Shown here piece by piece: positions 51,080 through 59,800 of a DNA stretch of 64,000 nucleotides. The DNA lies in assembly GCF_030817595.1 (NCBI RefSeq), contig NZ_JAUSZN010000001.1, positions 3,994,001-4,058,000 of the forward strand, in the 5' to 3' direction. The stretch's first letter is position 1. Each line of letters opens with the position of its first letter. The DNA comes from Neobacillus niacini. GTDB lineage: Bacteria; Bacillota; Bacilli; Bacillales; Cytobacillaceae. The notes under the pieces were generated by a model. The model was given only the letters and a program-made list of their open reading frames with translations. It was not told the DNA's origin and did no database searches. The position numbers were made by a program, and so were the translations under genes.

Positions 51080-52525
51080 CTATTTTCCCTTACGGATTTT
51101 AACAATTTCATCAGCTACGAATTGAACATTTGTACCAACGATAACTTGAATGCTGTTTTTTCCTACAATATTTATTCCTGGTACACCAGTTGATTTAATC
51201 TTCTTCTGATCGACTGCATCCATATCCTTCACTTCTAAACGCAGGCGTGTTACACAATTGTCTACAGATGTAACGTTTGCGTCTCCGCCCAAGCCTTCAT
51301 AAATCTTAGCAGCCATGGCAGCAAACTTATTACCATCTGATTGCGTTTCCTCCGCCACTTCATCAATATCATCTTCACGACCAGGTGTCGTTAAGTTGAA
51401 TTTTGTAATGATAAAACGGAATAAGAAATAGTAGATTACTGCAAACACTAGACCTTGGACAAGTAACATATATGGCTGGTTTGCAATTGGAATTTTTAAG
51501 CTTAACACAAAGTCAACCAATCCTGCACTAAAGCCAAATCCTGCTGTCCATTGGAACGCAGCTGCAATCGCTAATGAAAGACCTGTTAATACAGCATGTG
51601 TTACATAAAGTGCAGGAGCAGCAAACATAAACGCAAATTCAAGAGGTTCTGTAACCCCTGTGAAGAAAGAAGCTACACCTGCAGCCATCATTAAGGCAGC
51701 CACTGTTTTTTTCTTCGAAGATTTAGCAGTATGGTACATAGCTAATGCGGCGGCTGGTAAACCAAACATCATAACTGGGAAGAAACCTGCCTGATACCTA
51801 CCAGTGATACCCTGTTCACCCTTACTAGACCAGAAATTACCAATATCATTAATTCCTGCCACATCAAACCAGAACACAGAGTTTAAGGCATGGTGTAAAC
51901 CGATTGGAATTAATAAACGGTTAAAGAAACCATATATCCCTGCACCGATTGCACCTAGATCACTAATCCCTTTACCAAAAGAAACGAGTCCAGAGAAAAC
52001 AACTGGCCAAACAAAGAACATGACTAATGAAACTGCTAACATCGCTACGGAAGTCATAATAGGAACAAGTCGTTTCCCACTAAAGAAAGATAATGCATCT
52101 GGTAACTTCACATGACTAAAACGATTATACATAATTGCCGCGATAATACCGGAAAGAATCCCTGTAAATTGTGTTCCAATTTTTGCGAATGCTGGGTTAA
52201 CAGCTTCTGGATCAACTCCTTGAAGCAAAGCTACTGAGTTTGTTGATAACACAGTAGTAATAACCAAATAAGCAACCAATCCGCTTATTGCAGCTGAACC
52301 ATCTTTGTCTTTTGACATACCAAGCGCTACCCCAACCGCAAAAAGGATAGCCATATTATCGATAATGGATCCACCTGCTTTAATTAGGAAAGCTGCTACT
52401 GGACTTTCAGCTCCCCAGCCTGTCGGGTCAATCCAGTACCCGATACCCATTAATATTGCTGCTGCAGGCAAAACGGCTACTGGCAGCATTAAAGAACGGC
52501 CAAGTCTTTGAAGATATTTCATCAT
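51080..52525 (-). CDS. nagE: PTS EIICB, N-acetylglucosamine type
   Basis: 481 aa from ATG 52525 (AGGGGGAC 10 nt upstream; the frame reads back to 52558 without a site). EIIC domain with about ten helices; PIGLHHALNSVFWF and GFFPVMMFGLPAAALAMYHTA are more GlcNAc-like than glucose-like. After TTPGRED and a linker, the EIIB domain has phospho-acceptor C424 (NCVTRLRLEV). It lacks the EIIA domain of B. subtilis NagP; a separate EIIA gene lies just upstream. Glucose is the alternative substrate, favoured by the glcT neighbour. Confidence 0.85.
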   Translation of the reverse strand: MMKYLQRLGRSLMLPVAVLPAAAILMGIGYWIDPTGWGAESPVAAFLIKAGGSIIDNMAILFAVGVALGMSKDKDGSAAISGLVAYLVITTVLSTNSVALLQGVDPEAVNPAFAKIGTQFTGILSGIIAAIMYNRFSHVKLPDALSFFSGKRLVPIMTSVAMLAVSLVMFFVWPVVFSGLVSFGKGISDLGAIGAGIYGFFNRLLIPIGLHHALNSVFWFDVAGINDIGNFWSSKGEQGITGRYQAGFFPVMMFGLPAAALAMYHTAKSSKKKTVAALMMAAGVASFFTGVTEPLEFAFMFAAPALYVTHAVLTGLSLAIAAAFQWTAGFGFSAGLVDFVLSLKIPIANQPYMLLVQGLVFAVIYYFLFRFIITKFNLTTPGREDDIDEVAEETQSDGNKFAAMAAKIYEGLGGDANVTSVDNCVTRLRLEVKDMDAVDQKKIKSTGVPGINIVGKNSIQVIVGTNVQFVADEIVKIRKGK

Positions 52526-52788
52526 GTTTTTAGTCCCCCTATCTTTTTTATAGAACATTGAACAACGCTTTCCTGCCAGGTTTGGCTCAATTCTTTTTTA
52601 TCAAGAATTAATAAAATCATTCCAGCTTAGAACAGCTGCAAAATATAATAATAAGTGCTAGGTAGCTTGGAACTCCTCATTATCAACTCTTTTTTAGCAA
52701 ATTGAGTTTCTCATGACTGGTCAACATAATAATACGATAATCATTTACTCTTTGAATTCACCCACCCCCTTTCAAATGAAGGTTTCCC
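52526..52788. other. Leader/promoter region of the EIICB gene
   Basis: 263 bp. A perfect stem AATTCTT/AAGAATT (about 52594-52614 on the minus strand) lies in the leader. No GlcT-type antiterminator, NagR operator or cre site was recognised here, so EIICB may be co-transcribed from the EIIA promoter or controlled differently. Confidence 0.4.
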
Positions 52789-53271
52789 TCAGGAACATGT
52801 GATCATTATTGTTTCACCTTGAACTGCACTCACTCCCTTTGTGAGAGTAAATTGCCTTTTTCCTTCCTCGCTATTTGTAATCACGATAGGTGTTATCGTG
52901 CTTTTTGCATGTGATTGGATGTATTTCCAATCAACCTCCATTAGTAACTGACCAACTAAAATCTTATCGCCTTCCTGAACAGCTAGCGTAAAACCGTTTC
53001 CATTTAAACCTACAGTTTCTAACCCTACATGTATTAGGATCTCTGTCCCATCATCCGCTCGAATGCCAATAGCGTGCTTCGTGGCAGCAATGAGGATTAC
53101 CCTTCCATTGACAGGAGCATGAATATTTCCTGCTGTGGGAATAACCGCTATTCCTTCCCCCATCATCTTTTGACTGAATACCGGATCTGGAACCTCCTCT
53201 AACGGAATAATGGCTCCGTTGACTGGTGCAACTATTTTTAACTTTTCCTTTTTAAAGAAACTAAATACCAT
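52789..53271 (-). CDS. crr: PTS EIIA, glucose family (Crr-like)
   Basis: 160 aa from ATG 53271 (GAAGGGG upstream); extension to 53322 would enter the leader terminator. Glucose-family EIIA: APVNGAIIPLEEVPDPVFSQ, MMGEGIAVIP, NIHAPVNGRV, H66 (ATKHAIGI) and phospho-His81 (ILIHVGLETV). It passes phosphate from HPr to EIIB. Stand-alone EIIA that presumably serves the downstream EIICB and phosphorylates GlcT-linked circuits. Leader carries a cre site, antiterminator and terminator. Confidence 0.92.
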   Translation of the reverse strand: MVFSFFKKEKLKIVAPVNGAIIPLEEVPDPVFSQKMMGEGIAVIPTAGNIHAPVNGRVILIAATKHAIGIRADDGTEILIHVGLETVGLNGNGFTLAVQEGDKILVGQLLMEVDWKYIQSHAKSTITPIVITNSEEGKRQFTLTKGVSAVQGETIMITCS

Positions 53272-53299
53272 GCCAATTACCCCTTCACTTAAAAAAAAT

Positions 53300-53385
53300 A
53301 AATAAAAAAGGCATGGGGGCACAATAAAAGGGCAGAAAATTGCCTTTTATTTTACCACCATGCCTGATCGTATCAGTAACATGTG
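53300..53385 (-). promoter_or_regulatory. GlcT-type ribonucleic antiterminator overlapping a leader terminator
   Basis: On the minus strand TGTTACTGATACGATCAGGC (within 53385-53355) closely resembles the GlcT target of B. subtilis ptsG, as I recall it. It overlaps the 5' arm of a long hairpin whose outer arms are AGGCATGG (53309-53316) and CCATGCCT (53358-53365), followed on the minus strand by TTTTTTATTTATTTTTTTT. Binding of GlcT would prevent the terminator and allow crr expression. Confidence 0.8.
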
Positions 53386-53407
53386 ATCACTATTTACTAT
53401 TAATACA

Positions 53408-53450
53408 ATCATACCATTAATTACGAAAAAAACAAGTGAAAGCGGTATCA
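53408..53450 (-). promoter_or_regulatory. crr promoter with cre (CcpA) site
   Basis: Extended -10 TGGTATGAT on the minus strand (TATGAT at 53413-53408) with a weak -35 TTGTTT 16 bp upstream. TGAAAGCGGTATCA at 53437-53450 matches the cre consensus TGNAANCGNWNNCA and sits just upstream of the -35. Confidence 0.7.
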
Positions 53451-53619
53451 CTTTTTTAAAAAAATATTCACAATTCTCTCCGAACAGTTTTTGCAATAGT
53501 TCATTTTATCTAAATAGAATCATTATTTTAAAAAAACTTTCTTTTTACCTAAATTATCTCAATATTCCTGTTATAACAATGTTTCTAAACATTAGTATTC
53601 AATTTACCAAAAATAGTTT

Positions 53620-53649
53620 TTGACAATTGAAAACAATCGAAAGTATTAT
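53620..53649 (+). promoter_or_regulatory. Promoter of the peptide transporter gene
   Basis: TTGACA (53620-53625), 18-bp spacer, TATTAT (53644-53649) with further TATAAT overlap, 27 bp before the start codon. Confidence 0.65.
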
Positions 53650-53675
53650 AATATAATATAAAGGGAGGTAGAATT

Positions 53676-55166
53676 ATGTCGAATTATAATAGGCAGAAAA
53701 TTGTGGATAGTGTCCCTCAGAAAGGTTTCTTTGGACATCCAAAGGGCTTATTCACTCTTTTCTTTACAGAATTCTGGGAACGTTTCTCTTATTACGGAAT
53801 GAGAGCCATCCTAGTCTACTATATGTACTATGAAGTTTCAAAAGGCGGATTAGGGCTCGACGAAAACCTAGCTCTATCCATAATGTCCATTTATGGATCA
53901 CTCGTTTATATGTCCGGTATCATTGGAGGCTGGTTAGCTGACCGGATATTCGGTACATCTAAAGCGGTATTCTACGGTGGAATACTGATCATGCTCGGTC
54001 ATATTGTCCTAGCGATACCTGGCAGTGTTGCTATGTTCTTTGTATCTATGGTTTTAATCGTACTCGGAACAGGGATGCTGAAGCCAAATGTTTCTACTGT
54101 AGTTGGTGAAATGTACAGCGAAACAGACGAGCGTCGTGATGCTGGGTTTACCATTTTCTATATGGGTATAAATGCAGGGGCATTCTTATCACCACTTATT
54201 GTTGGTAGTGTGATGGATTATAGCTTCCACTTAGGTTTTGGTATCGCTGCTGTGGGTATGTTCCTTGGGCTTGTTATGTTTGTATTAACTAAAAAGAAAA
54301 ACCTTGGTCTTGCAGGTACTACTATTCCAAACCCACTTTCAAAAGCGGAAAAGAAAAAAACTTTTACTTTGATCGGCTTAGGTGTAGTTGTTTTAGCGGT
54401 CTTATGCGCTGTTTTAATCCCTATGGGCGTTTTAACATTCGCTAGCTTCATTAACATCGTTACATTTCTTGGTATCTTAATTCCTACAATTTATTTTGTA
54501 GTTATGTACCGCAGCCCTAAAACAACAACGGTAGAACGTTCACGTATTATTGCTTATATCCCTCTATTTATTGCAGCGGTTATGTTCTGGTCTATTCAGG
54601 AGCAAGGTTCAACCATTCTTGCAAGTTATGCGGATAAGCGTACTCAACTAGATTGGATGGGTATTCATATATCACCAGCTTGGTTCCAATCTTTAAACCC
54701 ATTATTTATTATTGTTTTTGCGCCTATTTTTGCAGGATTATGGATGAAATTAGGAAAACGTCAGCCAACAGTACCGCAAAAGTTCTCATTATCGTTATTA
54801 TTTGCTGGTTTGTCCTTCTTGGTCATCCTTATCCCAGCATATCTTGGCGGTACAGATTCATTGGTTAGCCCAATGTGGCTTGTCCTTAGTTATTTAATTG
54901 TTGTATTTGGTGAATTGTGTATGTCACCTGTAGGTTTATCGGCAACTACAAAATTGGCTCCTGCAGCATTTTCAGCACAAACAATGAGTTTATGGTTCCT
55001 AGCAAGTGCGGCTGCGCAGGCACTTAATGCACAAGTTGTTAAATTTTATACTCCAGAGAATGAAATGGCTTACTTTGGCAGCATCGGCGGTGCGGCTATC
55101 GTACTAAGTATAATTCTATTTGCATTAGCTCCGAAAATTCAGGGCTTAATGAAAGGTATTCGCTAA
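53676..55166 (+). CDS. dtpT: POT-family di/tripeptide:H+ symporter (DtpT-like)
   Basis: 496 aa, about fourteen helices. FTEFWERFSYYGMRAILVYYM carries the ExxERFxYY proton-coupling motif; GGWLADRIFGTSKAVFYGG and FTIFYMGINAGAFLSPL are PTR2 signatures. Imports di- and tripeptides with protons across the cytoplasmic membrane. AAGGGAGG precedes ATG. Single gene with promoter and terminator. Confidence 0.93.
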   Translation: MSNYNRQKIVDSVPQKGFFGHPKGLFTLFFTEFWERFSYYGMRAILVYYMYYEVSKGGLGLDENLALSIMSIYGSLVYMSGIIGGWLADRIFGTSKAVFYGGILIMLGHIVLAIPGSVAMFFVSMVLIVLGTGMLKPNVSTVVGEMYSETDERRDAGFTIFYMGINAGAFLSPLIVGSVMDYSFHLGFGIAAVGMFLGLVMFVLTKKKNLGLAGTTIPNPLSKAEKKKTFTLIGLGVVVLAVLCAVLIPMGVLTFASFINIVTFLGILIPTIYFVVMYRSPKTTTVERSRIIAYIPLFIAAVMFWSIQEQGSTILASYADKRTQLDWMGIHISPAWFQSLNPLFIIVFAPIFAGLWMKLGKRQPTVPQKFSLSLLFAGLSFLVILIPAYLGGTDSLVSPMWLVLSYLIVVFGELCMSPVGLSATTKLAPAAFSAQTMSLWFLASAAAQALNAQVVKFYTPENEMAYFGSIGGAAIVLSIILFALAPKIQGLMKGIR

Positions 55167-55174
55167 ATTTTATT

Positions 55175-55213
55175 AAAAGCAGTATCCCAGTATAATTGGG
55201 ATACTGCTTTTTT
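55175..55213 (+). terminator. Intrinsic terminator of dtpT
   Basis: AAAAGCAGTATCCC (55175-55188) pairs with GGGATACTGCTTTT (55198-55211), T-run following. Confidence 0.92.
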
Positions 55214-55238
55214 GTTCTATTGCCAAACTTAACTAAAT

Positions 55239-55265
55239 CACGTATGATTAAATCGTACACGATTA
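55239..55265. promoter_or_regulatory. Imperfect inverted repeat upstream of gpx, candidate OhrR operator
   Basis: CACGTATGATTAAATCGTACACGAT region: CGTATGAT and ATCGTACACG are inverted around TAA. Located 34-60 bp before the glutathione peroxidase gene, whose downstream neighbour is an OhrR-like repressor. Confidence 0.4.
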
Positions 55266-55298
55266 AAATTACACGCTATCCATCAGGGAGGAAGTTAA

Positions 55299-55778
55299 AT
55301 GAAAACAGTCCATGATTTTTCAGTAAGAATGACCAACGGTGAGGTAAAATCTCTCAAAGAATACGAAGGTAAACCTCTAATTATCGTAAATACTGCCAGT
55401 AAGTGCGGGTTAACCCCTCAATTCCAAGGTTTACAGGAATTATATGATACCTACAAGGATCGTGGTCTAGAAATTTTAGGATTCCCGTGTGATCAATTCA
55501 ATAACCAAGAATTCGATAATATTGAAGAAACGACTCAGTTTTGCCAGTTGAACTACGGGGTAACCTTTCCAATATTCGCGAAAATTGATGTGAATGGTGA
55601 TAAGGCGGACCCATTATTTACTTACCTGAAAGAACAGAAGAAAGGTTTACTTTCTAAAAACATTAAATGGAATTTCACTAAATTTCTTGTTGACCAAAAT
55701 GGCCAGGTAATTGAACGATATGCACCAACAACAGAACCAGACAAAATGAAGCATGATGTAGAAAAATTATATTCCTAA
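55299..55778 (+). CDS. Glutathione peroxidase-like thiol peroxidase
   Basis: 159 aa thioredoxin fold. Catalytic Cys36 in [11 protein letters not shown], Gln in the [12 protein letters not shown] segment, and the Trp-Asn pair in KWNFTKFL. Bacterial members usually take electrons from thioredoxin rather than glutathione. GGAGG precedes ATG. The downstream OhrR-like gene is in the same operon, suggesting peroxide-controlled expression. Known as BsaA in B. subtilis. Confidence 0.92.
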   Translation: MKTVHDFSVRMTNGEVKSLKEYEGKPLIIVNTASKCGLTPQFQGLQELYDTYKDRGLEILGFPCDQFNNQEFDNIEETTQFCQLNYGVTFPIFAKIDVNGDKADPLFTYLKEQKKGLLSKNIKWNFTKFLVDQNGQVIERYAPTTEPDKMKHDVEKLYS

Positions 55779-55790
55779 AAGGTGATAACC

Positions 55791-56228
55791 TTGAAAGACT
55801 TCATGACACTAAAAAATCAACTTTGCTTTGCCGTATATGAGACGGCCGGTGAATTTAACAAATTATATTCCAGTGTACTTCAGCCATTTGGTTTAACCTA
55901 TCCTCAATATTTAGTCTTATTGGCTTTGTGGGAACAGGATGGGGTGACATTAAAGGAACTAGGGGCAAAGTTAAATTTAGGCACTGGGACATTGACTCCA
56001 ATGATTTCACGAATGGAAGCAAATAACTGGGTGAAAAAACAACGCTCCAAAGAGGACGAAAGAAAAGTTTATATCTATTTACAAGAGAAGGCTCTAGAAG
56101 AAAAACATACTATTACCATTATGGTCGCGGATGTAATTCAATCCTGCCAAATAGAGCTGGAAGAATATGAGCAGTTAATGCAACAGTTGAATTCCTTACA
56201 GAAAAAAATGAAAGCACGAAAAGTTTAA
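55791..56228 (+). CDS. ohrR: OhrR-like MarR-family peroxide sensor/repressor
   Basis: 145 aa from TTG 55791 (AAGGTGATAACC upstream). Winged-helix MarR: LGLTYPQYLVLLALWEQDGVT-type core and LKELGAKLNLGTGTLTPMISRME, RSKEDERKVYIYL wing. C12 in LKNQLCFAVYE corresponds to the single redox-sensing cysteine of OhrR. In this setting it probably represses the glutathione peroxidase and itself until oxidised by organic peroxide. Confidence 0.85.
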   Translation: MKDFMTLKNQLCFAVYETAGEFNKLYSSVLQPFGLTYPQYLVLLALWEQDGVTLKELGAKLNLGTGTLTPMISRMEANNWVKKQRSKEDERKVYIYLQEKALEEKHTITIMVADVIQSCQIELEEYEQLMQQLNSLQKKMKARKV

Positions 56229-56244
56229 TTGATGTTTATTAAAT

Positions 56245-56275
56245 AAGCTGTCCTAACTGGACGGCTTTTTTTTAT
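56245..56275 (+). terminator. Terminator of the gpx-ohrR operon
   Basis: AAGCTGTCC (56245-56253) pairs with GGACGGCTT (56259-56267) with a G-U pair; T8 follows. Confidence 0.87.
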
Positions 56276-56344
56276 TCAGAATTTTAATCATATCCTTCCC
56301 TTATCAAGGAAATAGTAACAATATTAAAAGAAGGAGGCACCACT

Positions 56345-56647
56345 ATGCTTGATAGAAACAGTACTAACGGTAATAATATGAATCCATTTGTTGTTACAGA
56401 TTTTGATGCAAGCGCTGGAGTAAAGTTAAACGAGGATACATATGAAGTATTTGTAAATGGAAGTTTTGTTGGACGTAAAACGCTTAAAAACCAAGGAGAA
56501 GATCTATCAGATATTGATGACTTCTTACGTAACCAAGGATTCAGTGACTTTACCACCTCTGTGGATGGTGACCACTATATGATTGAAGTCAGTAATCAAG
56601 AGGATAACTTCTCAGATGCCCTATCTGTTTATTTCAATAATCGGTAA
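56345..56647 (+). CDS. Small acidic protein of unknown function
   Basis: 100 aa, soluble, Asn/Asp-rich. TYEVFVNGSFVGRKTLKNQG suggests a small beta-rich domain; DISDFLRNQGF-like segment follows. No family recognised. AAGGAGG precedes the ATG and a perfect hairpin follows the stop, so expression is likely. Confidence 0.68.
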   Translation: MLDRNSTNGNNMNPFVVTDFDASAGVKLNEDTYEVFVNGSFVGRKTLKNQGEDLSDIDDFLRNQGFSDFTTSVDGDHYMIEVSNQEDNFSDALSVYFNNR

Positions 56648-56668
56648 CTCAACTATTCTACATCTGGT

Positions 56669-56703
56669 CAAAGAGAGTCTTTCATATCGAAAGACTCTCT
56701 TTG
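56669..56703. terminator. Perfect hairpin between convergent genes
   Basis: CAAAGAGAGTCTTTC (56669-56683) pairs perfectly with GAAAGACTCTCTTTG (56689-56703). T-runs are within the stem rather than after it. Confidence 0.65.
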
Positions 56704-56725
56704 GTTACAGATTAAAAGTGCTATA

Positions 56726-57406
56726 TTAGGCACGTAAGATAATTGCCATTATGGATTTATCCTTCTTAAAATTCCAGTCAATAAAGATATCCATTACTGA
56801 CTTATTAAAGATATCCTCAAATCGACCATCACGATGGAAATATCTTTTTTCAAGTTCATCCTTTGTGAATTTTAGTTCATTTTCGAATCCCTTTTCAATT
56901 AGTGCCTTTTCTATTTGAATAAGGATTCCGCTTCTTTCGATTAAGTAAATTGAAGGAGAAATAGGATAGGTTTTGATTTGATCCGGAACTTTTTCAACCA
57001 TGAAGCTGATTCGCCCCACTTCCAATTCTACCCTTTGGATATCGACATCTGAATTATATTCCTGCCCCGACTCTGTATCTAAATCAAAAATAAGGACACC
57101 TGAGTTATTTGGCAAATTCCAATCATGATAGTATTCTACTGCCTCAACACCAAGAGTTACTTGTACTACCCCTTTAATTTCATCTAGCAGGTGAGTGATT
57201 ATAACGTTTCTCGCATAATCCACGTACTTGTTCTGTCCATATTCTAACAAGATATCTTCCATCGGAGATAAAAATCCACGTATATAAGTGACAAGATGAT
57301 TTTTAGTAACAGTAGTTTGACAGCTTTGCGGACCCCTGCCAAATTGTTTTCGCAACAATTTACTAATATAACTGCTGATATACTCTTCCTTTTTTTGATC
57401 GGTCAT
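56726..57406 (-). CDS. DUF2294-domain protein
   Basis: 226 aa. ISKLLRKQFGRGPQSCQTTV and YIRGFLSPMEDILLEYG are the DUF2294 signature. A second, diverged copy of the fold appears to fill residues 120-226 (VDIQRVELEVGRISFMVEKV, ending DIFIDWNFKKDKSIMAIIL). AAGGAG 9 nt before ATG. Paralogue of the next gene upstream. Function of the family is unknown. Confidence 0.8.
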   Translation of the reverse strand: MTDQKKEEYISSYISKLLRKQFGRGPQSCQTTVTKNHLVTYIRGFLSPMEDILLEYGQNKYVDYARNVIITHLLDEIKGVVQVTLGVEAVEYYHDWNLPNNSGVLIFDLDTESGQEYNSDVDIQRVELEVGRISFMVEKVPDQIKTYPISPSIYLIERSGILIQIEKALIEKGFENELKFTKDELEKRYFHRDGRFEDIFNKSVMDIFIDWNFKKDKSIMAIILRA

Positions 57407-57548
57407 TACTTTTTACTCCTTACTAGGAAATTTTCCTTTATATTCCTTTAGTATGTACGAAAGCCCTCTTTATTAAAAATTTATTTAACACAAATAAAAA
57501 AACATATTGTATTTTAGGTATCCCTGCTTTACAACATGTTTCTTTAGG

Positions 57549-58247
57549 TTATTTCATTGTGTCTAGTTTGTTAAAAATAAAAACAAGATAATTTCTATTA
57601 TTCTTATAGTCCCACATAATAAACATATCCTCGATTAAACGACCGAAAAGACTTTCGAATTGCTCCTTGTTCTTCCAATACCCATCTTTTATGTTCCAGG
57701 CATGATGGAGCAGCAAATCTACATTCCCTTTTTCATAGGCTAATTTTTCAAGTGGCAGAAGTACATCTTTCGATTCGGTTGCACATATATTTTGTGTGAA
57801 TTTTACAATTTTGAAGCTGGCAGGCTTCTTAGTGTATTTTGAACCTACATTTTCTATTAAGTGGAATAAGCTAGTTTGAAAACTGTTATCAATGTTCTCC
57901 TCATGATTAGATTGAGCTTGGTCTAGTAGGAGGATGCCTGTGTTTTTATCATAGTTCCAATCATGAAAGAAATAGTCAAAGGATATCCCTAAAATCTTTG
58001 AAACCTCTGGAATAAACTCTTGAGTAACTGAATTCATCACAGTTGACCGGAAGTTATGTGCTAGTTCTAACTGGCCTTGGTTCATCAATACATCCTCTGC
58101 AGGTGTAATAAACTGTCTCATATAAACGTAAAATCTATTGCCTTTTAAGAAAACATTACAGGCTTCTGGCCCCTTTCCAAATCTGCGTTTAAGCAATTTA
58201 CTAAATTTGCTGCTGAGATATACCAAATTCTCCTGATTTGATTTAAT
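57549..58247 (-). CDS. DUF2294-domain protein, possible ATT start
   Basis: About 232 aa. FSKLLKRRFGKGPEACNVFL and YMRQFITPAEDVLMNQG match the paralogue at 56726; the C-terminus MFIMWDYKNNRNYLVFIF matches its C-terminus. The frame is open to TTG 58268, but that codon and the next GTG overlap the strong AAAGGAGAGG. The first codon at normal spacing is ATT 58247, which also aligns with the start of the paralogue. A terminator hairpin lies immediately upstream. Confidence 0.75.
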   Translation of the reverse strand: MKSNQENLVYLSSKFSKLLKRRFGKGPEACNVFLKGNRFYVYMRQFITPAEDVLMNQGQLELAHNFRSTVMNSVTQEFIPEVSKILGISFDYFFHDWNYDKNTGILLLDQAQSNHEENIDNSFQTSLFHLIENVGSKYTKKPASFKIVKFTQNICATESKDVLLPLEKLAYEKGNVDLLLHHAWNIKDGYWKNKEQFESLFGRLIEDMFIMWDYKNNRNYLVFIFNKLDTMK

Positions 58248-58270
58248 ATATACCTCTCCTTTCACCAAAA

Positions 58271-58306
58271 TTAAAAAAGGCCTAACTTCAAAAAAGAAGT
58301 TAGGCC
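58271..58306 (-). terminator. Terminator/attenuator between the PAS kinase and DUF2294 gene
   Basis: Perfect stem GGCCTAACTTC (58279-58289)/GAAGTTAGGCC (58296-58306), then TTTTTT on the minus strand. The T-run ends about 10 nt before the ribosome binding site of the DUF2294 gene. Confidence 0.85.
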
Positions 58307-58445
58307 ACGGTTCAGACGACTATATTACTAGTTTCTTCCATTTACCACACAGTATACGAGTATAAATTTTTATGTAAAAATAATAGATTTCTAAAACTAA
58401 TGACTGCAAGACATTAGACTTGTATATTTTAACACTGAATTCATT

Positions 58446-59528
58446 TTACTGCAATTGATATGCAGAAGGTAAAATTACCTCAATACAAGTGCCTTCAGCA
58501 CTACTAAAAATATTACTTTTCCCTTTATGCTCCTCAATAATCTCATTGCATACAAGCATCCCTAGACCAGTGCCATGTTCCTTGGTTGTAAAAAACGGCT
58601 CACTTATACGTTCTAAAATTTCATTTGGAATTCCACTGCCTTCATCAATAATGCGAATATGAACACTATCATTAAGATGTATGCCTTCAACGATGATTTT
58701 CCCTCCATCTGGCATTGCTTCAATTGCATTCTTTATATAGTTGATAAACACTTGTTTCAACTGATTTTCGTCCCCAACTACCGTTACCTCTAGTGCATGG
58801 AAATTTTTTATCACTTCAATATTATTTAATAATGTCTGCGCTTCCATCAATGTCAGGACTTTGTCCAAAAGACCGCGGACGTCCAACTCTTGATAGTTAA
58901 TTTTTGTTGGTTTAGCCAGAACCATTAACTCCTTTAGAATCATTTCAACACGATTAATCTCTGATTCTACAATATTATAGTACGTCGTATCCCCTTTATG
59001 CTCCCCCATCATTAATTGCATAAAGCCTTTTATTGCCGTAATTGGATTGCGAATTTCATGCGCAATTCCTGCCGCAAGCTGCCCTGCCGCTGCTTGTTTT
59101 TCCGACAGCAATTGTCTCTCCCTCTTAATCATTGTGATATCTTTTAACACAACATAACTCCCAACTACTTCATCATTAAAAAGAATTGGAAAAGCAGTTA
59201 CGTTTACGTCCATAGCGTTACCAGGTCTCATACTAATCTTAGAATCAAAATTTGTAAGTTGTTCACGCTCCTTTTTACTAAAAAACGTTTGAGAGTCACT
59301 TAAAACAGATGAGATGAAAATATTACTTAGCTTCATACCTACTAGATCTTTTCTAGAACACTGCAATAATTCCTCACAGACTTCATTTACGTAAACCAAT
59401 TGACCTGACATACTCAATATAAAAAATGGATCAGTGGTTTTAGAAAGCACAGAGAAATCTTTATCGACATTAACATCTACGTATATTTCGAGTAAGAAGT
59501 TTAACCGCTTCATTTCATCTTTATCCAT
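58446..59528 (-). CDS. PAS-domain sensor histidine kinase (sporulation-kinase-like)
   Basis: 360 aa, no membrane segments. PAS domain about 25-135 (DPFFILSMSGQLVYVNEVCE, then GSYVVLKDIT). HisKA with His157 in LAAGIAHEIRNPITAIKGFM, the exact type seen in Spo0F-directed kinases such as KinA/KinE. HATPase: NAIEAMPDGG, DEGSGI, EHGTGLGM. GGGAGGG precedes the ATG. No partner regulator adjacent, as expected for a phosphorelay kinase. Preceded by a hairpin with T-run. Confidence 0.9.
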   Translation of the reverse strand: MDKDEMKRLNFLLEIYVDVNVDKDFSVLSKTTDPFFILSMSGQLVYVNEVCEELLQCSRKDLVGMKLSNIFISSVLSDSQTFFSKKEREQLTNFDSKISMRPGNAMDVNVTAFPILFNDEVVGSYVVLKDITMIKRERQLLSEKQAAAGQLAAGIAHEIRNPITAIKGFMQLMMGEHKGDTTYYNIVESEINRVEMILKELMVLAKPTKINYQELDVRGLLDKVLTLMEAQTLLNNIEVIKNFHALEVTVVGDENQLKQVFINYIKNAIEAMPDGGKIIVEGIHLNDSVHIRIIDEGSGIPNEILERISEPFFTTKEHGTGLGMLVCNEIIEEHKGKSNIFSSAEGTCIEVILPSAYQLQ

Positions 59529-59555
59529 TAGATACCATCCCTCCCGTTTTTAGCA

Positions 59556-59604
59556 TTAAAAAAAGCCAAAATAAGCGTAGATATCCCTACGTCTTATTTT
59601 GGCT
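59556..59604 (-). terminator. Large terminator-like hairpin just upstream of the PAS kinase
   Basis: AGCCAAAATAAG (59564-59575) with CTTATTTTGGCT (59593-59604), plus inner CGTAG/CTACG; T7 on the minus strand. It probably terminates the DmpG operon, but the T-run is only about 12 nt from the kinase ribosome binding site. Confidence 0.8.
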
Positions 59605-59800
59605 TAAATTCTAGCGTCTACATATCTAGAAAATCATTACCGAGTAAGTTAAACATGAAAACTCAACATAAAAGAGTGATTCATAATAGAACAGAGCATA
59701 TATCCCTATTTCCACCTTTAATACTATACTATTATTTAAGAATATTCAAACAATATATATTGAGATTTACTCTCTGCAGCAACCATCTACTATTCTAGCA

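Noticed and set aside
52526..52788. GlcT antiterminator, NagR operator or cre site before the EIICB gene
   Set aside because: Only loose matches were found (for example GGAAAGCGTTGTTC), not enough to call a site.
55299..55778. Second selenoprotein candidate in the glutathione peroxidase gene
   Set aside because: The catalytic position is an ordinary Cys codon (residue 36) and the frame has no internal TGA.
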